Positions 1 to 11,040 of a stretch of DNA of 64,000 nt are shown here, piece after piece. The stretch is taken from the NCBI GenBank assembly GCA_025175895.1, contig CM046006.1:62020288-62084287 (forward strand), read 5' to 3'. How positions within the stretch are numbered: the first letter of the stretch is position 1; the number at the start of each line of letters is the position of its first letter. The DNA comes from Wurfbainia villosa (lineage: Eukaryota > Streptophyta > Magnoliopsida > Zingiberales > Zingiberaceae). The translations under genes and the position numbers were made by a program. The notes below the pieces were generated by a model that saw only the letters and a program-made list of their open reading frames with translations, made no database searches and had not been told where the DNA came from.

Positions 1-969
1 CACAGGATGATAGAATTGGTAACCCCTTGTTCCTTAGGGTATCCAATAAATAGACATTTATCTGACTTAGCATCCAGTTTGTCTGATATAGTCCGCTTCA
101 CATAAGCAGGACAACCCCATATCTTCAAGTAAGATACATGAGGTTTCTTACCATTCCATATCTCATATGGAGTAGTTGAGACTACCTTGGTAGGCATTCT
201 GTTTAACAAGTAAACAGTTGTCTGAAGTGCATAACACCAAAAGGACTTGGAAAGAGTCGCATGATTCATCATTGACCTGACCATGTCCAACAAGGTCCGG
301 TTACGCCTCTCAGATACACCATTATGCTGTGGTGTATAGGGCGGAGTCCATTGAGACAATATACCATTGTCTCTTAGATAATTAAGAAACTCTTGACTTA
401 AGTATTCACCACCTCGATCCGATCGAAGTATTTTAATACACTTGTCATGTTGTTTCTCTACTTCATTTCTGAATTCTTTGAACCTTTCAAAGGCTTCAGA
501 CTTGTGTTTCATCAAGAACACATACCCAAACCGTGAGTGATCATCGGTGAAGGTAATGAAGTAGCTATAGCCTCCTAATGCTTGAGTTGACATAGGTCCA
601 CATACATCAGTATGTACTAGACCTAGTAACTCTCCCACTCGTTCACCTTTTCCTGTAAAAGGTAACTTAGTCATCTTGCCTTTTAAGCATGATTCGCATG
701 TATCGTATGAATCCAATTCAAACGATTCCAGAATTCCACATCGGTGTAATTCGGACATGCATTTCTTACTTATATGGCCAAGATGACAATGTCACATATA
801 GGAGTCTATTTGATTATCCTTTCGAGCACGCGTGTTGCTCGCCGATATTGAAAATGTCCTTTGGATCGTCCAGCGTATAAACACCATTGCTTAAAGTTCC
901 GGTCCATAAAGAACTCCATTCAAAGTTATGTAACAACAATTGTTACTAAAAGTCAAATGGTACCCATTT
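1..969 (-). pseudogene. A1 integrase, broken
   Basis: Minus-strand Copia integrase, the enzyme that joins element cDNA to target DNA in the nucleus. The zinc-binding HHCC end lies around 640-800, with a CESCLKGKMTK-type stretch. The catalytic core lies around 290-600, with a DRGGEY motif near 400-430 and TPQHNGVSERRNR near 297-350. It matches the A2 integrase almost base for base but carries short indels, so no long open frame survives. The C-terminus, reverse transcriptase and RNase H would lie left of base 1. Confidence 0.85.
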
Positions 970-1904
970 CTATTTAAACAAGAAATAGAAATGATGTTCT
1001 TTATCAACGAAGGAACATAAAAGCAATTGTCTAGTTCTAAGACAAGTCCTACAGGGAGTTCCAACAAATACGTTCCGATGGTGAGTGCAGCAACCGTTGC
1101 TCCATTCCCAACACGTAAATTTGACTCTCCCCTTGACGAGTCTTCTTCTATTCCTTAGCCCATGTATGTCATTACATATATGTGAGCCACACCCAGTATC
1201 GAATACCCAAGTGTCTGAGGAAATAGAATGACAATCAATAAAGAAGATTTCTGAAGAAGATGGGGCATCCGATGCCTTATCCTTCTTCACGGACTCAAGA
1301 TAAATCTTGTACTTTCTTCGCAAATGGCTCTCCTTGCCATAATGATGGCAAGTTTCCTTTTGTGCTAGTTCTACCTTCTTGACCCTTCTCTTCTTTCCCT
1401 TCTGCTATTCCTTTGACTTCCTCTTAGAACCTTTCTTCGAGGAATCAACTAACAGCACCGTCCCCTGCTCATGCTTCTCAGAAGACTCAACAGTTTTCAA
1501 CATATTGAGCAGTACCACAGATGAACCTCCTAGCATCTCAGAGGTGAAGAGGAGCTTTGAGACTTCGAACCTTTCGAATCTCACATGCTCATCAACCAAC
1601 TCACAAAGATGAAGGACTACGATATGAGCATCCATATGCTCATGCTGCTTTCGTAGCTTGGGTTCTATCGTGGCTAGCATGATGCAACTCATTTGTTCAG
1701 AATCACTCACATGTTTCTGATTGGCCAACAATTGGTCCATAGTTGCATCGTCACTAGGACGGGCGGGAAGAGGCGTTTCGAGGACATACACAAGCTTTTC
1801 ACCTTGAGAACAATTCTCAAGTTTCTAAGCCAGTCCAAGAAGTTTGGCCCAGTCAATTTATTTGAATCCAAAATGGAACGCAAATTCAAACACATCATGA
1901 TCAA
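970..1904 (-). pseudogene. A1 gag and protease, broken
   Basis: Starts at the minus-strand ATG at 1904, the same start context as A2. The N-terminal part has the KLTGPNFLDWLRNLRIVLK signature of Copia capsid proteins (UBN2/retrotran_gag family). A frameshift then moves the frame to the segment 1791-1405. The nucleocapsid zinc knuckle reads CHHYGKESHLRRK: the second Cys is Tyr, and the last Cys is also lost (CKIY became YKIY). Protease follows around 1170-1230 with the aspartic motif WVFDTGCGSHIC. Gag would package the RNA and protease would cut the polyprotein. This copy could make neither. Confidence 0.85.
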
Positions 1905-3180
1905 TATATTAACTTAGAAATACAAAACGAGCATATATGAGAAAGATGATTTTAAAAATGCATCAATATACATTTATAAATCCCATTCATTTTTCGAATT
2001 TCAAAAACCCCAAAATCACTTCGGGAGATTGTAGGTCCATCTCCGAATGGGCTGATATCCATCATAGTTATGAACAACCTTGGAGAGAGTCCAACAAGCC
2101 ATTCATAACTACGACGGTAGGTATCATCTATACCGATTGCATATCCCGTATATGCAACTATCACAATGTGCTATCAACTAATTGAATGTTCACACATACA
2201 TCGGGTTGTTAACACATTAACAAGTATGCATCATATGCATAGCACCCAACTTCACCTCCCTTTACATCGACCTTGGAGAGAGTCCAACAAATCGATGCTC
2301 CAGGTTAAATCCAACCCATTAATCAGGACATAGTTTTAATATGGTTAGAGCGCATTCAACCAATTAGCCCAGCTTGGAGAGAGTCCAACAACCAAAGCTA
2401 ACGATTGACCTCTGACACTTACCATATTAGTATTAAACTATTCCATGGTTTGAACATATTCAGGTTCGAGCCGGGTTTGGAGAGAGTCCAACAACCCAAA
2501 CAAGAAACAGAACTCTGGTTCTAACCATATTAATGGAAGGTGTAGGCTTTAATATTGATTAAAGGTTTTTTTTTATGTCTCATCCTCTTTGCATGCAAAT
2601 AACTATTATCTACATGACATGGCATACATGACATACATCTACATGTCACGACACGCATGACATAATGTTATGCATCTAATGCAATTACATGGCATACACT
2701 TATGTCATGTTTATAATTTACTTATATGTCATAACTATTTATGGAAATAAAATATGTTTAAGATTTGATTCTCCAAATCAAATCATAATTAAATTAGGAA
2801 ACAAATTTCCAAATCTAATCACATATTTTATTCATGGAATTATTTGATTAAGGAAAATCTATTTAGGAAACCAATTTCCTAAATCATTGAAACTACTTAT
2901 GGAAATAAAATATTTTAAGATTTGATTTCCCAAATCAAATCATAATTAAATTAGGAAACAAATTTCCAGAATCTAATCAAATATTTTATTTATGAAAAAT
3001 ATCAATTTTCATAAATACTTCCAACTTTCCAAAAGTGGAAGATTTCCATAAATACTTCTAGAATTTCCAAAATTGAAAAATTTCCATAAATACTTCTAAA
3101 TTTCCTAAATTTAGAAAATTTCCAGAAATACATTATGACTATCGCAAAACCATTTTTACGATTATGTCGAAACACAACCT
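1905..3180 (-). other. A1 untranslated leader rich in hairpins
   Basis: About 1.3 kb between gag and the primer-binding site with no credible coding. The 18-mer TTGGAGAGAGTCCAACAA occurs four times (2080, 2273, 2374, 2477). On the sense strand each forms a TTGGA/TCCAA hairpin. From 2740 to 3150 the sequence is AT-rich and built of inverted repeats and duplications: a roughly 100-bp unit with GATTTGATT...AATCAAATC occurs twice, and a TTTCCATAAATACTTCTA unit recurs several times. A2 has the same arrangement. Likely roles are RNA packaging or translation control, which is inference. Confidence 0.75.
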
Positions 3181-3194
3181 GGGCTCTGATACCA
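3181..3194 (-). promoter_or_regulatory. A1 primer-binding site, initiator tRNA-Met
   Basis: The plus strand reads GGGCTCTGATACCA, so the sense strand is TGGTATCAGAGCCC, complementary to the 3' end of plant initiator tRNA-Met. It directly abuts the LTR, as expected for minus-strand DNA priming. Confidence 0.93.
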
Positions 3195-3195
3195 C

Positions 3196-5400
3196 TATTG
3201 GGTTTCCGGCACCGCGGCGTGTGTGTGTTCGATCATGTTTCGTAAACATGAGCACAGCGGAAGCAATTAAAAATAATAAATCTATATTTATTACAACACA
3301 CACAACACACGCATGCTATTACAACAAGTGTAGACATAACCGTAAATTAAAATTTGCAATAAAAGGAAATTAAACTACGTTATACCTTCCGTATGACGTG
3401 TAGCGGGAACGGCATCAACCGGAACGATCCTCGTAAGAATCGTCTCTATCCGTATCCACGCCGAGCTCCTCGGGATGACTTCGCTAAGTCACGAGCTTCA
3501 TCTTCGTACGGGTTACTAGCCTCGTGTTGAAGACGACGTGATCGAGAGATGATCACGATCCGAATCCAAATTCGGATCCAAAACGAGTTCTCAAAACTCG
3601 CTTCTCCGGAGAGGTGTTCGTCAACCGTTTGACGAATCCTTCGTCCTCCACCTCAGAGGATTACCGGAGATCAAATCCCCGGTAAGTTAGCCGCTGTCGG
3701 AGCACTAACCGTCATCCAAATGACGTTCCGACGAGAGGAGGAGAAGCTGTCCAGAAAACTGGACAGCTTGGTGGAGGATATAGGCGCTGGCCAACCAAGG
3801 AAAGAAAAGCCTCACCTTGATGCCAAACCTATAGGGGATCACCGGAGGGTCGCCGGAGTGTTCACCGGCTGAAGCTTGGTCACCGGCAAGGAGCTGGACG
3901 GCGGCACCACAAGCTGGGCGGCAACAATGTGTTGGGCGGCAACAACATGTTGGGCGGCTACAACTTGTTGGGCGGCAACAACTTCATTAGGGTTTAGGGT
4001 TTGGGTTTAAGCCCTATTTTATAGAGAACTAATTCTCTTAATGGTTAATGGATCATATCCATAAAGCCCGTTAACCCGCTCCATTAAGATAAGTTAAAAT
4101 AAACCAAACCATGATGGTTTATTTTAAGTTAAAACGAACCGAACCAACCTTTGGTTCATTCGTTTAATATAAACCAAACCCTTTGGTTTATTCTCATCCA
4201 TTGGATTAGAACCAAACCATTTTGGTCCATCCATTATGTCTTCATAAGACACTGCCCATCCATGCTTCCATTGCGACTGAAATAATTTCATGCTCGCTTT
4301 ATGTTTGGTCCAACCAAACATAGTTTCTCTCGGTCTGAGAATCCCATTCTCAAGCTCGTTTTAAATCCTTTGGATTACACTCGTTGTGCGTGTGACCAAA
4401 TAGGTTCTCGATTTATGTTGGCCGTCTATAATTAACCATTAATTATAGAACGATCATGAGTGACACCTAGTAGTACATCATGATCCCCAATTAACCGAAA
4501 AGATCAACGGTTGATCCAGAACTATTTCTGAAACCCTTCAGTAGCTCGAATGAATCGTGCCCCATTCCCTTCACTCATCTTATACCCACTTGGTTGGGAC
4601 ATGGTCTATTGTGTCATCCCCACTAAGTGACTACGTCACACCTAGCCCAGTATCATTTCCTCGTCCTACAGTTCTAGTTACTCCACATGTATCCAGTACC
4701 TTACTCTAAACATGTAATGCTTTGGCCAAAGACTTTAGTAACAATCCGACGAGAGGCCATGGGTATACATCTCCTCGCAAGGAGTGGTGAATCCTTTATA
4801 GGCTATTCAAACACCTTGATCACTTGACTTATACCCAATCATCCGGGTCCACATCTCCTGAGATGTTTGCTTAAGATGTCAAAGCATAAGTCTCCATGAT
4901 CAAGATGACTTGAATACCGCAAGTCGAAAGGAACATCGCACTTAAGCCACAGAAGAACTTCATTGACATATCTATATATGCAGAGAACCATATGAAGTCT
5001 TACTACCTGGTCACTCCAATGAACTAGTTACCATAACTAGCATCCACGATTAACTCCGGACATCACAATGTCTCCAGCCAGTGAGAATCAGCTGCTTGGA
5101 TACACCAAGGAGTATACCTCGTGCTAGTCTCGACAGAATTGATGGTGTCCAAATCCATCAATTCATCGACTAGGGATAATTCCGATACATCACAATTACA
5201 CATGTAGAGATACTCACTAGTTGTGATCCAATCACAAATTCTCTCATGCTGTGAATCGTATCGTGGACATTCAGTAAATGAGTTTAAGATCCAATCAAAT
5301 ACATTAAACATGTATACTCAAATAGTGAATCTTCATTTATCATATAAATGGTTCATACATAAGGCGATTGCCTTAGGACATCCCTCATATATTACTAACA
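3196..5400 (-). repeat. A1 5' LTR (2205 bp)
   Basis: Matches both A2 LTRs end to end (47328-49529 and 54494-56653). The sense 3' terminus has mutated (plus strand TATTGGG where A2 has TGTTGGG). A variable GC-rich stretch differs from A2: 3912-3984 holds four copies of an 18-bp unit based on TTGGGCGGCAACAACATG. The U5 side carries CAGCGGAAGC, a pattern shared with the other Copia LTRs here. No coding content. Confidence 0.93.
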
Positions 5401-6060
5401 CTTAATAAATCCTCCAGAGTCTGAATGTTACGCTCAGACTTTCTATCTGTCTGTGGATGAAATGTTATACTAAGCCGAAACTCTGCGCCCACATTCTGAT
5501 ACAGACTCTGCCAAAATCGCAAGGTAAATCGTGGATCTCTATCCGATATAGTACTCAAAAGTACCCCACGCAAACAACTCTGCCGGATGATCCAACGAGT
5601 ATGACCCACGAATAGGAAGGAAGTGAGCTGATTCAGTCAGTCGATCCACAATCACCCAAATTGCATCACGTCCTTTACGGGTTCTAGGCAATCCCGTAAT
5701 GCAATCAATCGTGATATGCTCCCACTTCCATTCCGGAGTTGGAATTTTTTAGAGCAATCCAACGAGTTTCTGATGTTCAGCCTTCACCTACTGGCATACT
5801 AAACATCGAGTAACAAAATCTGCTATAACTCTCTTTATACCATTCCACCAGTATGAACGTTTCACTCTCGGTACATCTGAGTACCACCAAGGTACATAGC
5901 AAATCCCAAATAAGGTGCCTTCGGTAGCAACTCTATCTTAAGTTGATGCGTGTCCAGAACACATATCCATATTAGAGACGGCAAATTATCTTCGCACAAG
6001 AGAAGTCCATCTACCGTCCAAACTCCACTCCACCACACACTCTGTAAGTGCATGGGAGAC
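5401..6060 (-). pseudogene. Gy integrase, broken by A1 insertion
   Basis: Minus strand. The core is still open at 5385-5609 with ISDRDPRFT (about 5523-5549) and FHPQTD (about 5445-5462), diagnostic of Ty3/Gypsy integrase. The frame reads LEDLL and then runs straight into the end of the A1 LTR, so A1 landed inside this gene. Upstream, 5791-5874 encodes the zinc-binding finger with YWWNGIKR and CLVCQ, followed by an in-frame stop. No C-terminal chromodomain can be checked because that part lies beyond A1. Confidence 0.85.
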
Positions 6061-7350
6061 TATAGCCATCAATCTCCCTTGTTGCAACTGTTCGCGCTCC
6101 AGCAACTCCATTGTAGCTACTCAGTAGCTAGTTACAATCTCATGAGCATTCCTGCTCCATACAACTACAAATCTAGATAATAACTACTAAAGTCACATCA
6201 TGCATATGACAAACTATCTCGTAGTTTCTTAACTGACGTAGGCATAAGATATGCCTCATTCAAATCGAAATCGTCCCGATCCCTGAAACAATGCATCTGC
6301 GTACATCATCCTTTTATCCACTCCGGAAGGATTAACTAATACTCGTGTAAAAGTTAACCGTCGTCTAGGTCTTGTAACTGGTTTCACCAGCTTCTGACTA
6401 AATGTTTTCCAACATCACCTTTGTCAAACAAGTCTGTGGTATAGTAATGCTAAGACATTCTATCCACATCTACAGTACTAACTAAACCATACAAGGCAAA
6501 CCACCATCTACGGTGGTCGAGTGCGCAATTCCAACTACCACAACCAACAGTAGCAAGGTTACGCAACTCCAACAACTACAAAAGGATCCAATCGTGTTCA
6601 GGATACACGATTCTCAAATCCAGTGACGACTAAATCGTTAATTAGTCTAACAACTTAATCAAAATTCATACAATCCATACTAAGTATGAAATTGTCGTCC
6701 TCTATACACCTTCATCCTGCTTACTCTAAGTTGATAATATATCAATCATCACAACGACTATGATAATTGTATGACACCATGTCACTACAATATCAACACT
6801 CCAGTCGTTAACCAAATCCTAGAGTATACACAGGTGTCTTTAGCTGATCTAAACAGATCATTTATCCTCAACGTAGGATATTTACTTTCAACAATTATCA
6901 CATTCTATCATCGATAATCGATGCATAATTTCAAAGGTTCATCCTTCTTTTATCAAAGAGTTATGGATCCTTCTCAAGGAGGAATACTGGGATAGATAAA
7001 TATCTCCTCCAACATCTCCTATAATCACAACTTACGTTCTTCCAATTTCCATAGTGTTTAATAACACTTATACCAGTCAAATTATCACCCAGTATAGGAT
7101 CTTCGATACCGGAACTATTTCCGCAATCATTTCAATCGCCTACTCCACTTGCCTATGCAGCGGCAAGCCTAGGAGTTCATCCAAAATTACATCTGAATAC
7201 TCTCAGATTATACGCACATCCGAGAGACATATCGTACCATACTTCCATCAATTTGACCATCCGTAAGGATATGTCTACAATAAAAGTATGTCTATCAAAG
7301 TCTAAGGGCATCCCTTGACTTCTTAATTATTGGTCCACATCTCACCTGAC
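6061..7350 (-). pseudogene. Gy reverse transcriptase and RNase H, heavily decayed
   Basis: No open frame survives, but minus-strand fragments align in order with Gypsy RT. LRINDLF (about 6855-6880) stands for the usual RIDDLFDQL motif. A later piece resembles TAFRTRYGHYEF (about 6680-6710). Another resembles the FVVVFIDDIL catalytic region (about 6545-6580). RNase H is placed at roughly 6061-6450 only by gene order. Limits are approximate. Confidence 0.6.
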
Positions 7351-8946
7351 GATAGAGATACTATCGACCCACAAGTCGATGTATAGGAACCCTACTAATC
7401 CAAACTAGGAATGTTCCAGACAAAGATACTTGTAACCTACAAGTATCTCTCAATATATTAATCCAGAGAGTAAAACTAGAGCAATACCCTGAACGATCAA
7501 ATATTTGTTGATCCGATCCAAAAGGCTCCACACAAGTCTCGGCCTTTCTTCGAAGAGAAAAGATCAGATTCAACAGTCCGCGACAAAGCGGTTGCATTTC
7601 TGCGACGAACGCCTCGGGGATTTTTTTCCTAGATCATCTGATCCATCCCTAAATCCTACGAGCTACAACTATAGAATACCGAATAAATATGACCATCGTT
7701 GTATACTCTCTCCTCTGTACAAATCAAATCATATCTGGAGGTAACCGTTGTTGTCCGCATGAGTCTTCTACGATGTCTTCTGCTGATACTGCTTCTGTGT
7801 TGATCTCTGATGAAGGGGAGTATCAAGGAACTCCAACCACGCCTGAGGTAGTAGCTGGTTCCTGATGAGATAACTTAATCTTCGGTGTTGATTTCTGCTG
7901 TCGAGACGATGCATCTTCCTCCTGGAACACCATCGATAGTCTTCAACTGAGTCTTCAAAGTATACCTCCACCACTGTACTAGTTGCTTACAATAGCAACA
8001 GATAAACTGATCTAATGGATAATCTGACTTCGCGTGTCTTCGTAATCTACACTGCATGCACATAATCCCTTCGGAGTCTTTGTTTTGATTTTGTTGATAT
8101 CCACGAGCACATCCTGATGATCTGCGGTTGGTCTTCCATAATCGGAGAGTAGCTCAAAGCCTATGACTCTGATCTTGCTCCTTTTATCTAACAGTCAGAG
8201 ACTTCTGACTCTATTAAGTTGACCTGCAATATTTGCTTACCGGTCTCCAACTCTTAAACCCTTGTACGGAGTCATTTCTAAACTCCTGTCTCAATCCAAC
8301 GTCTTCCGGCAGGATCTGGTAGAAGATCCCGGCATCCTAATCCAACTATAAGCCAAACTCTGGGTGGCTTAAATCATCCATTCATCTTCTTGAGTTATTA
8401 GGTGGTCATAACCTCCGCAAGTCTCACGACTCTGCACAGTACACTATTACTAACCGATCACCCTTTCTTGAAGCTCAAGAATTCCTTACAATGTGTCACT
8501 AAAAGTGACACAGGGAAATACTCTCTTTCAACATCACTAGGCCATGATCAAGTGATATATTATTCCCCGAAGATTATTTTCTGTATTTAACACCAAATAC
8601 CGGCTTGATCTCGATAATGGTATGCAAACAACTCTTCTTTCTTGGTATAACATGAGTTAAGTACTCAAAAGTACTCTCAACGTTATACAACTCAGTATGA
8701 ACAACTCAGGGATAAAAATCCTTATGAAACACCATAACCTAGCCTTCCGCTATCTGCATCACAATAGTCTACAAGTCTGTTCATTACCCACAGGTAATGA
8801 TCTGACTAGCACAGTTAGTGGAAATCTCTAAGACTGTAGTTTCTGATTTCCATAATAAATATGACGACTTGGCCCCTATTTTCCGACTCAGTATCATTCG
8901 GCTCTCAAAGGTAAATCACCTTCTCGACACAGGTTCAAAACTCACA
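7351..8946 (-). pseudogene. Gy gag and protease region, heavily decayed
   Basis: The clearest signal is at about 7985-8060 on the minus strand, a CCHC-type zinc knuckle CMQCRLRRHAKSDY whose last Cys has become Tyr (TGT to TAT). It is followed by a second Cys-rich piece, CCYCK. This marks the end of gag nucleocapsid, so 8060-8946 should be capsid and matrix sequence, and 7351-7900 should be protease and linker. I cannot recognise those parts because of stops and indels. S1 begins at 8947. Confidence 0.55.
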
Positions 8947-9997
8947 TGTTGGATCGAGAAGCGTCGCTAGAGGGGGGGGTGAATAGCGATCGTAAATCTT
9001 TTCGTTAGTTCGTTCGATATACGAGTAAGGGAAGCGGAAAATAAAGAGACACATTTATTTTTACTTGGTTCACAACCTAGCGGTTGCTACTCCAAGGCCT
9101 TATCGGTCCTAGACCGCGTACGGAGGGCAAAGCACTATAACGTCTCCTCCTCGTTGGAGGTAGGAGACAACGATCACAAAACCAAAATTACGAGGATGAG
9201 GCAACAAGCCTACCTCACCTCGTTATGAATAAAAACAAAGAGTACAATATCAAAATATATTACTTGATTCTGCTGCCGACAAAGAAGATCGGAACTTGGC
9301 GTCGCGTCTGCGTTATGACGATGTTGGAGCGTTGGCGTTGTAGGAGCACTTGATGAATAAACTTGATGTGATTTGGAGTTGGAATCCTCCCCTCCTTTTA
9401 TAGATTTTGGCCTCTGAATTTGTCTCCTCATCTTTAGGAACGGATCACGAAATTGTCCAAAATTTATCGCGAAGTGGCCGCGTCAAACGTTATCCATTTT
9501 GACCTAGCGCAAAGGCTGATTCGTCGCCATCAGTCGACTGATGCCTTCCATCAGTCTACTGATGAGCATCAGTCGACTGCCCAATGTCCAGCAATCGACT
9601 GCCAGCCTAGCCACTTCCCTACAGTAAGAGGTTAGCTCGGAAAATGATAAATGCGACGGTTTCTGACCATCCAATCTCAATCTAGACCTTCCACAGGAAG
9701 TCTTAGTCGAATCGCCGCCTACGGTCGTCCCCGTAAAGAGGACACGACCTTACCATCTCTCACTCACATGAGCTTACCTCGATACTTACTGTGTCGCTTT
9801 CGCTTTCGGCCTTCCACTCGATTCTTGAGTGTCGCCCGACCACCACGGCTTCCTCCGGGTGTCGCTAGCCTTCAGCTCTAGCTTTAGTACTTTTCTGCAC
9901 ACTCGATTTAGCTCGTGAGATAACGATGTAAACTTAACTTTGTGTCTTTGCCATAATCAAAACACAGATTTGATTATCTAGTGCCCCTGCACCAACA
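8947..9997 (-). repeat. S1 3' LTR (1051 bp)
   Basis: Pairs with 21899-22936. The plus-strand start carries GCTAGAGGGGGGGGTGAATAG about 20 bp inside the end, a motif shared by all Sirevirus LTRs here. Region 9528-9605 holds a cluster of the palindrome CAGTCGACTG (exact at 9531-9540 and 9570-9579) plus near copies. The sister LTR has the same stretch altered to GGTCGGTG or CGATCG types. The LTR also resembles that of S4 (shared run around GTTGGAGGTAGGAG), so S1 and S4 are one clade. Confidence 0.93.
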
Positions 9998-10410
9998 ATC
10001 TCCCCCTTTTTGATCTATGGCAAACCAACACAAAGTTAAGGGAAATTAAAGCATAAAACAGGTATAGTAGAAGATGAATGCCATTTCCAAAAAAAATCCC
10101 CCTTAACCCTAGGTGAGTTTTGAAAGAGAAAATTTAATTTAATTTTCAAAAATTAAATTTTGTGTTACTCCCCCTTAACTTTTGCTCTTCTCCCCCTTTT
10201 GCCATAAATTAAAAAAAATGTTGGGGTTTTTATATAAAATAGGGGTTTAAAAATAATACCGTATATGCATGCATCTAGATAAATAAAATATGAGTCCAAG
10301 CATGCATCTAATAGTAGTTAGATAGATTGGTTCGAGGTGTGTCCCTCTGCACCAATAATCTAAATATTTATAATATAACCCTCAAGGTTAGTTTGCTTTC
10401 CCCCTTAGTC
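9998..10410 (-). promoter_or_regulatory. S1 polypurine tract and internal polypurine tracts
   Basis: The plus strand has ATCTCCCCCTTTTTGAT directly next to the LTR (9998-10014). This is the sense purine tract that primes plus-strand DNA. Further pyrimidine runs on the plus strand follow at 10097-10106, 10168-10178, 10187-10200 and 10397-10408. Multiple internal polypurine tracts are a known hallmark of Sireviruses. At 10348-10357, TGCACCAATA mimics the LTR end itself. Confidence 0.85.
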
Positions 10411-11007
10411 AAATATATGAAGTATAAGAGATGTAGGGGGCACTAAACTTTGGCCTAAAGAGTCATTAAGTACAATAGTTGAGAAAATAAGTAGTATTTT
10501 GAAGATTGTTTTAAGTATATTTCAATTATCCTTAACATCTCACTCATTCTATGTGTCTCATAATTTGTTCACCTTATATGTTTTGTGAGATGATTTTAAA
10601 TTGATTAAAGATAGTCAACCTTGTGTTAGATTCGGATTTAATCTTTAGATTGTTAAGTAACTTTTCGAAAAACTGGCTTTTAGGTCGGGGCGAGGCACAG
10701 GGGCCTTCTTTGATCGGAACAACGACCACTTCCTTAGACAAAGCCAAATTCAAGAAAATATCACTTAAGTCACTTAGGGTTACTTCTTGGTCTAACTAGT
10801 TTAGGATACGGTGAGGTAGCTTCAGCTAGTTCCACTCGGTCAAGTGCACCAAGCTAGATACGCCTTATCTAGATCGAATACACGAGACTTTATTTCCCTA
10901 ATGTACTATCATCTCGCCGCGTCCTGATACTATGTTGTCAAGCGTTGACTAACTATTTTCCCTATCTAGCCATTCTACAAATTAAAGTAAAATATTCAAT
11001 GGTTTTG
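10411..11007 (-). other. S1 noncoding 3' tail
   Basis: No coding signal. It contains the hairpin CATCTCAC (10536-10543) with GTGAGATG (10585-10592), found in three other Sireviruses here, and the 10674-10746 block shared with C1. In a complete Sirevirus the pol gene would come before this tail. Here gag ends at 11008 and the tail starts at once. Confidence 0.7.
10674..10746 (-). other. Conserved structured block shared with C1
   Basis: About 73 nt on the sense (minus) strand, nearly identical to 13713-13788 of C1, including GAAGTGGTCGTTG and GAAGGCCCCTGTGCCTCGCC. The ends pair as a 7-bp stem, TGGCTTT with AAAGCCA. In C1 the stem reads TCAGCTTT with GAAGCTGG. Two base pairs are changed on both sides and still pair (U-A to C-G, and G-C to A-U). 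That pattern supports selection on RNA structure, or common descent from a structured RNA. Function unknown. Confidence 0.6.
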
Positions 11008-11040
11008 CTAAGTAAGCGGGTATACTATTTTAGTGTTAGC

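Larger units (their letters stand above)
1..5400 (-). mobile_element. A1: Ty1/Copia LTR retrotransposon, truncated by the window edge
   Basis: Reads on the minus strand: 5' LTR (3196-5400), primer-binding site, long leader, gag, protease and the first part of integrase, cut off at base 1. It is colinear with A2 (base 1 matches about 51320), so both belong to one family. The right edge falls inside a Gypsy integrase reading frame, which shows A1 inserted into Gy. The missing 3' LTR lies left of the window, so the target duplication (CTTAA would follow base 5400) cannot be confirmed. Several frame breaks make this copy defective. Confidence 0.93.

Noticed and set aside
3985..4012. Telomere-like TTTAGGG units (also near 27420, 48110 and 55240)
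   Set aside because: Only two or three imperfect units inside LTRs or LTR-like leaders; common by chance in plant leaders and not a telomere.
7505..7744. Plus-strand frame with RLHFCDERL, slightly like a Gypsy gag knuckle
   Set aside because: Opposite strand to the rest of Gy, and the match is too short; the minus-strand order explains the region.
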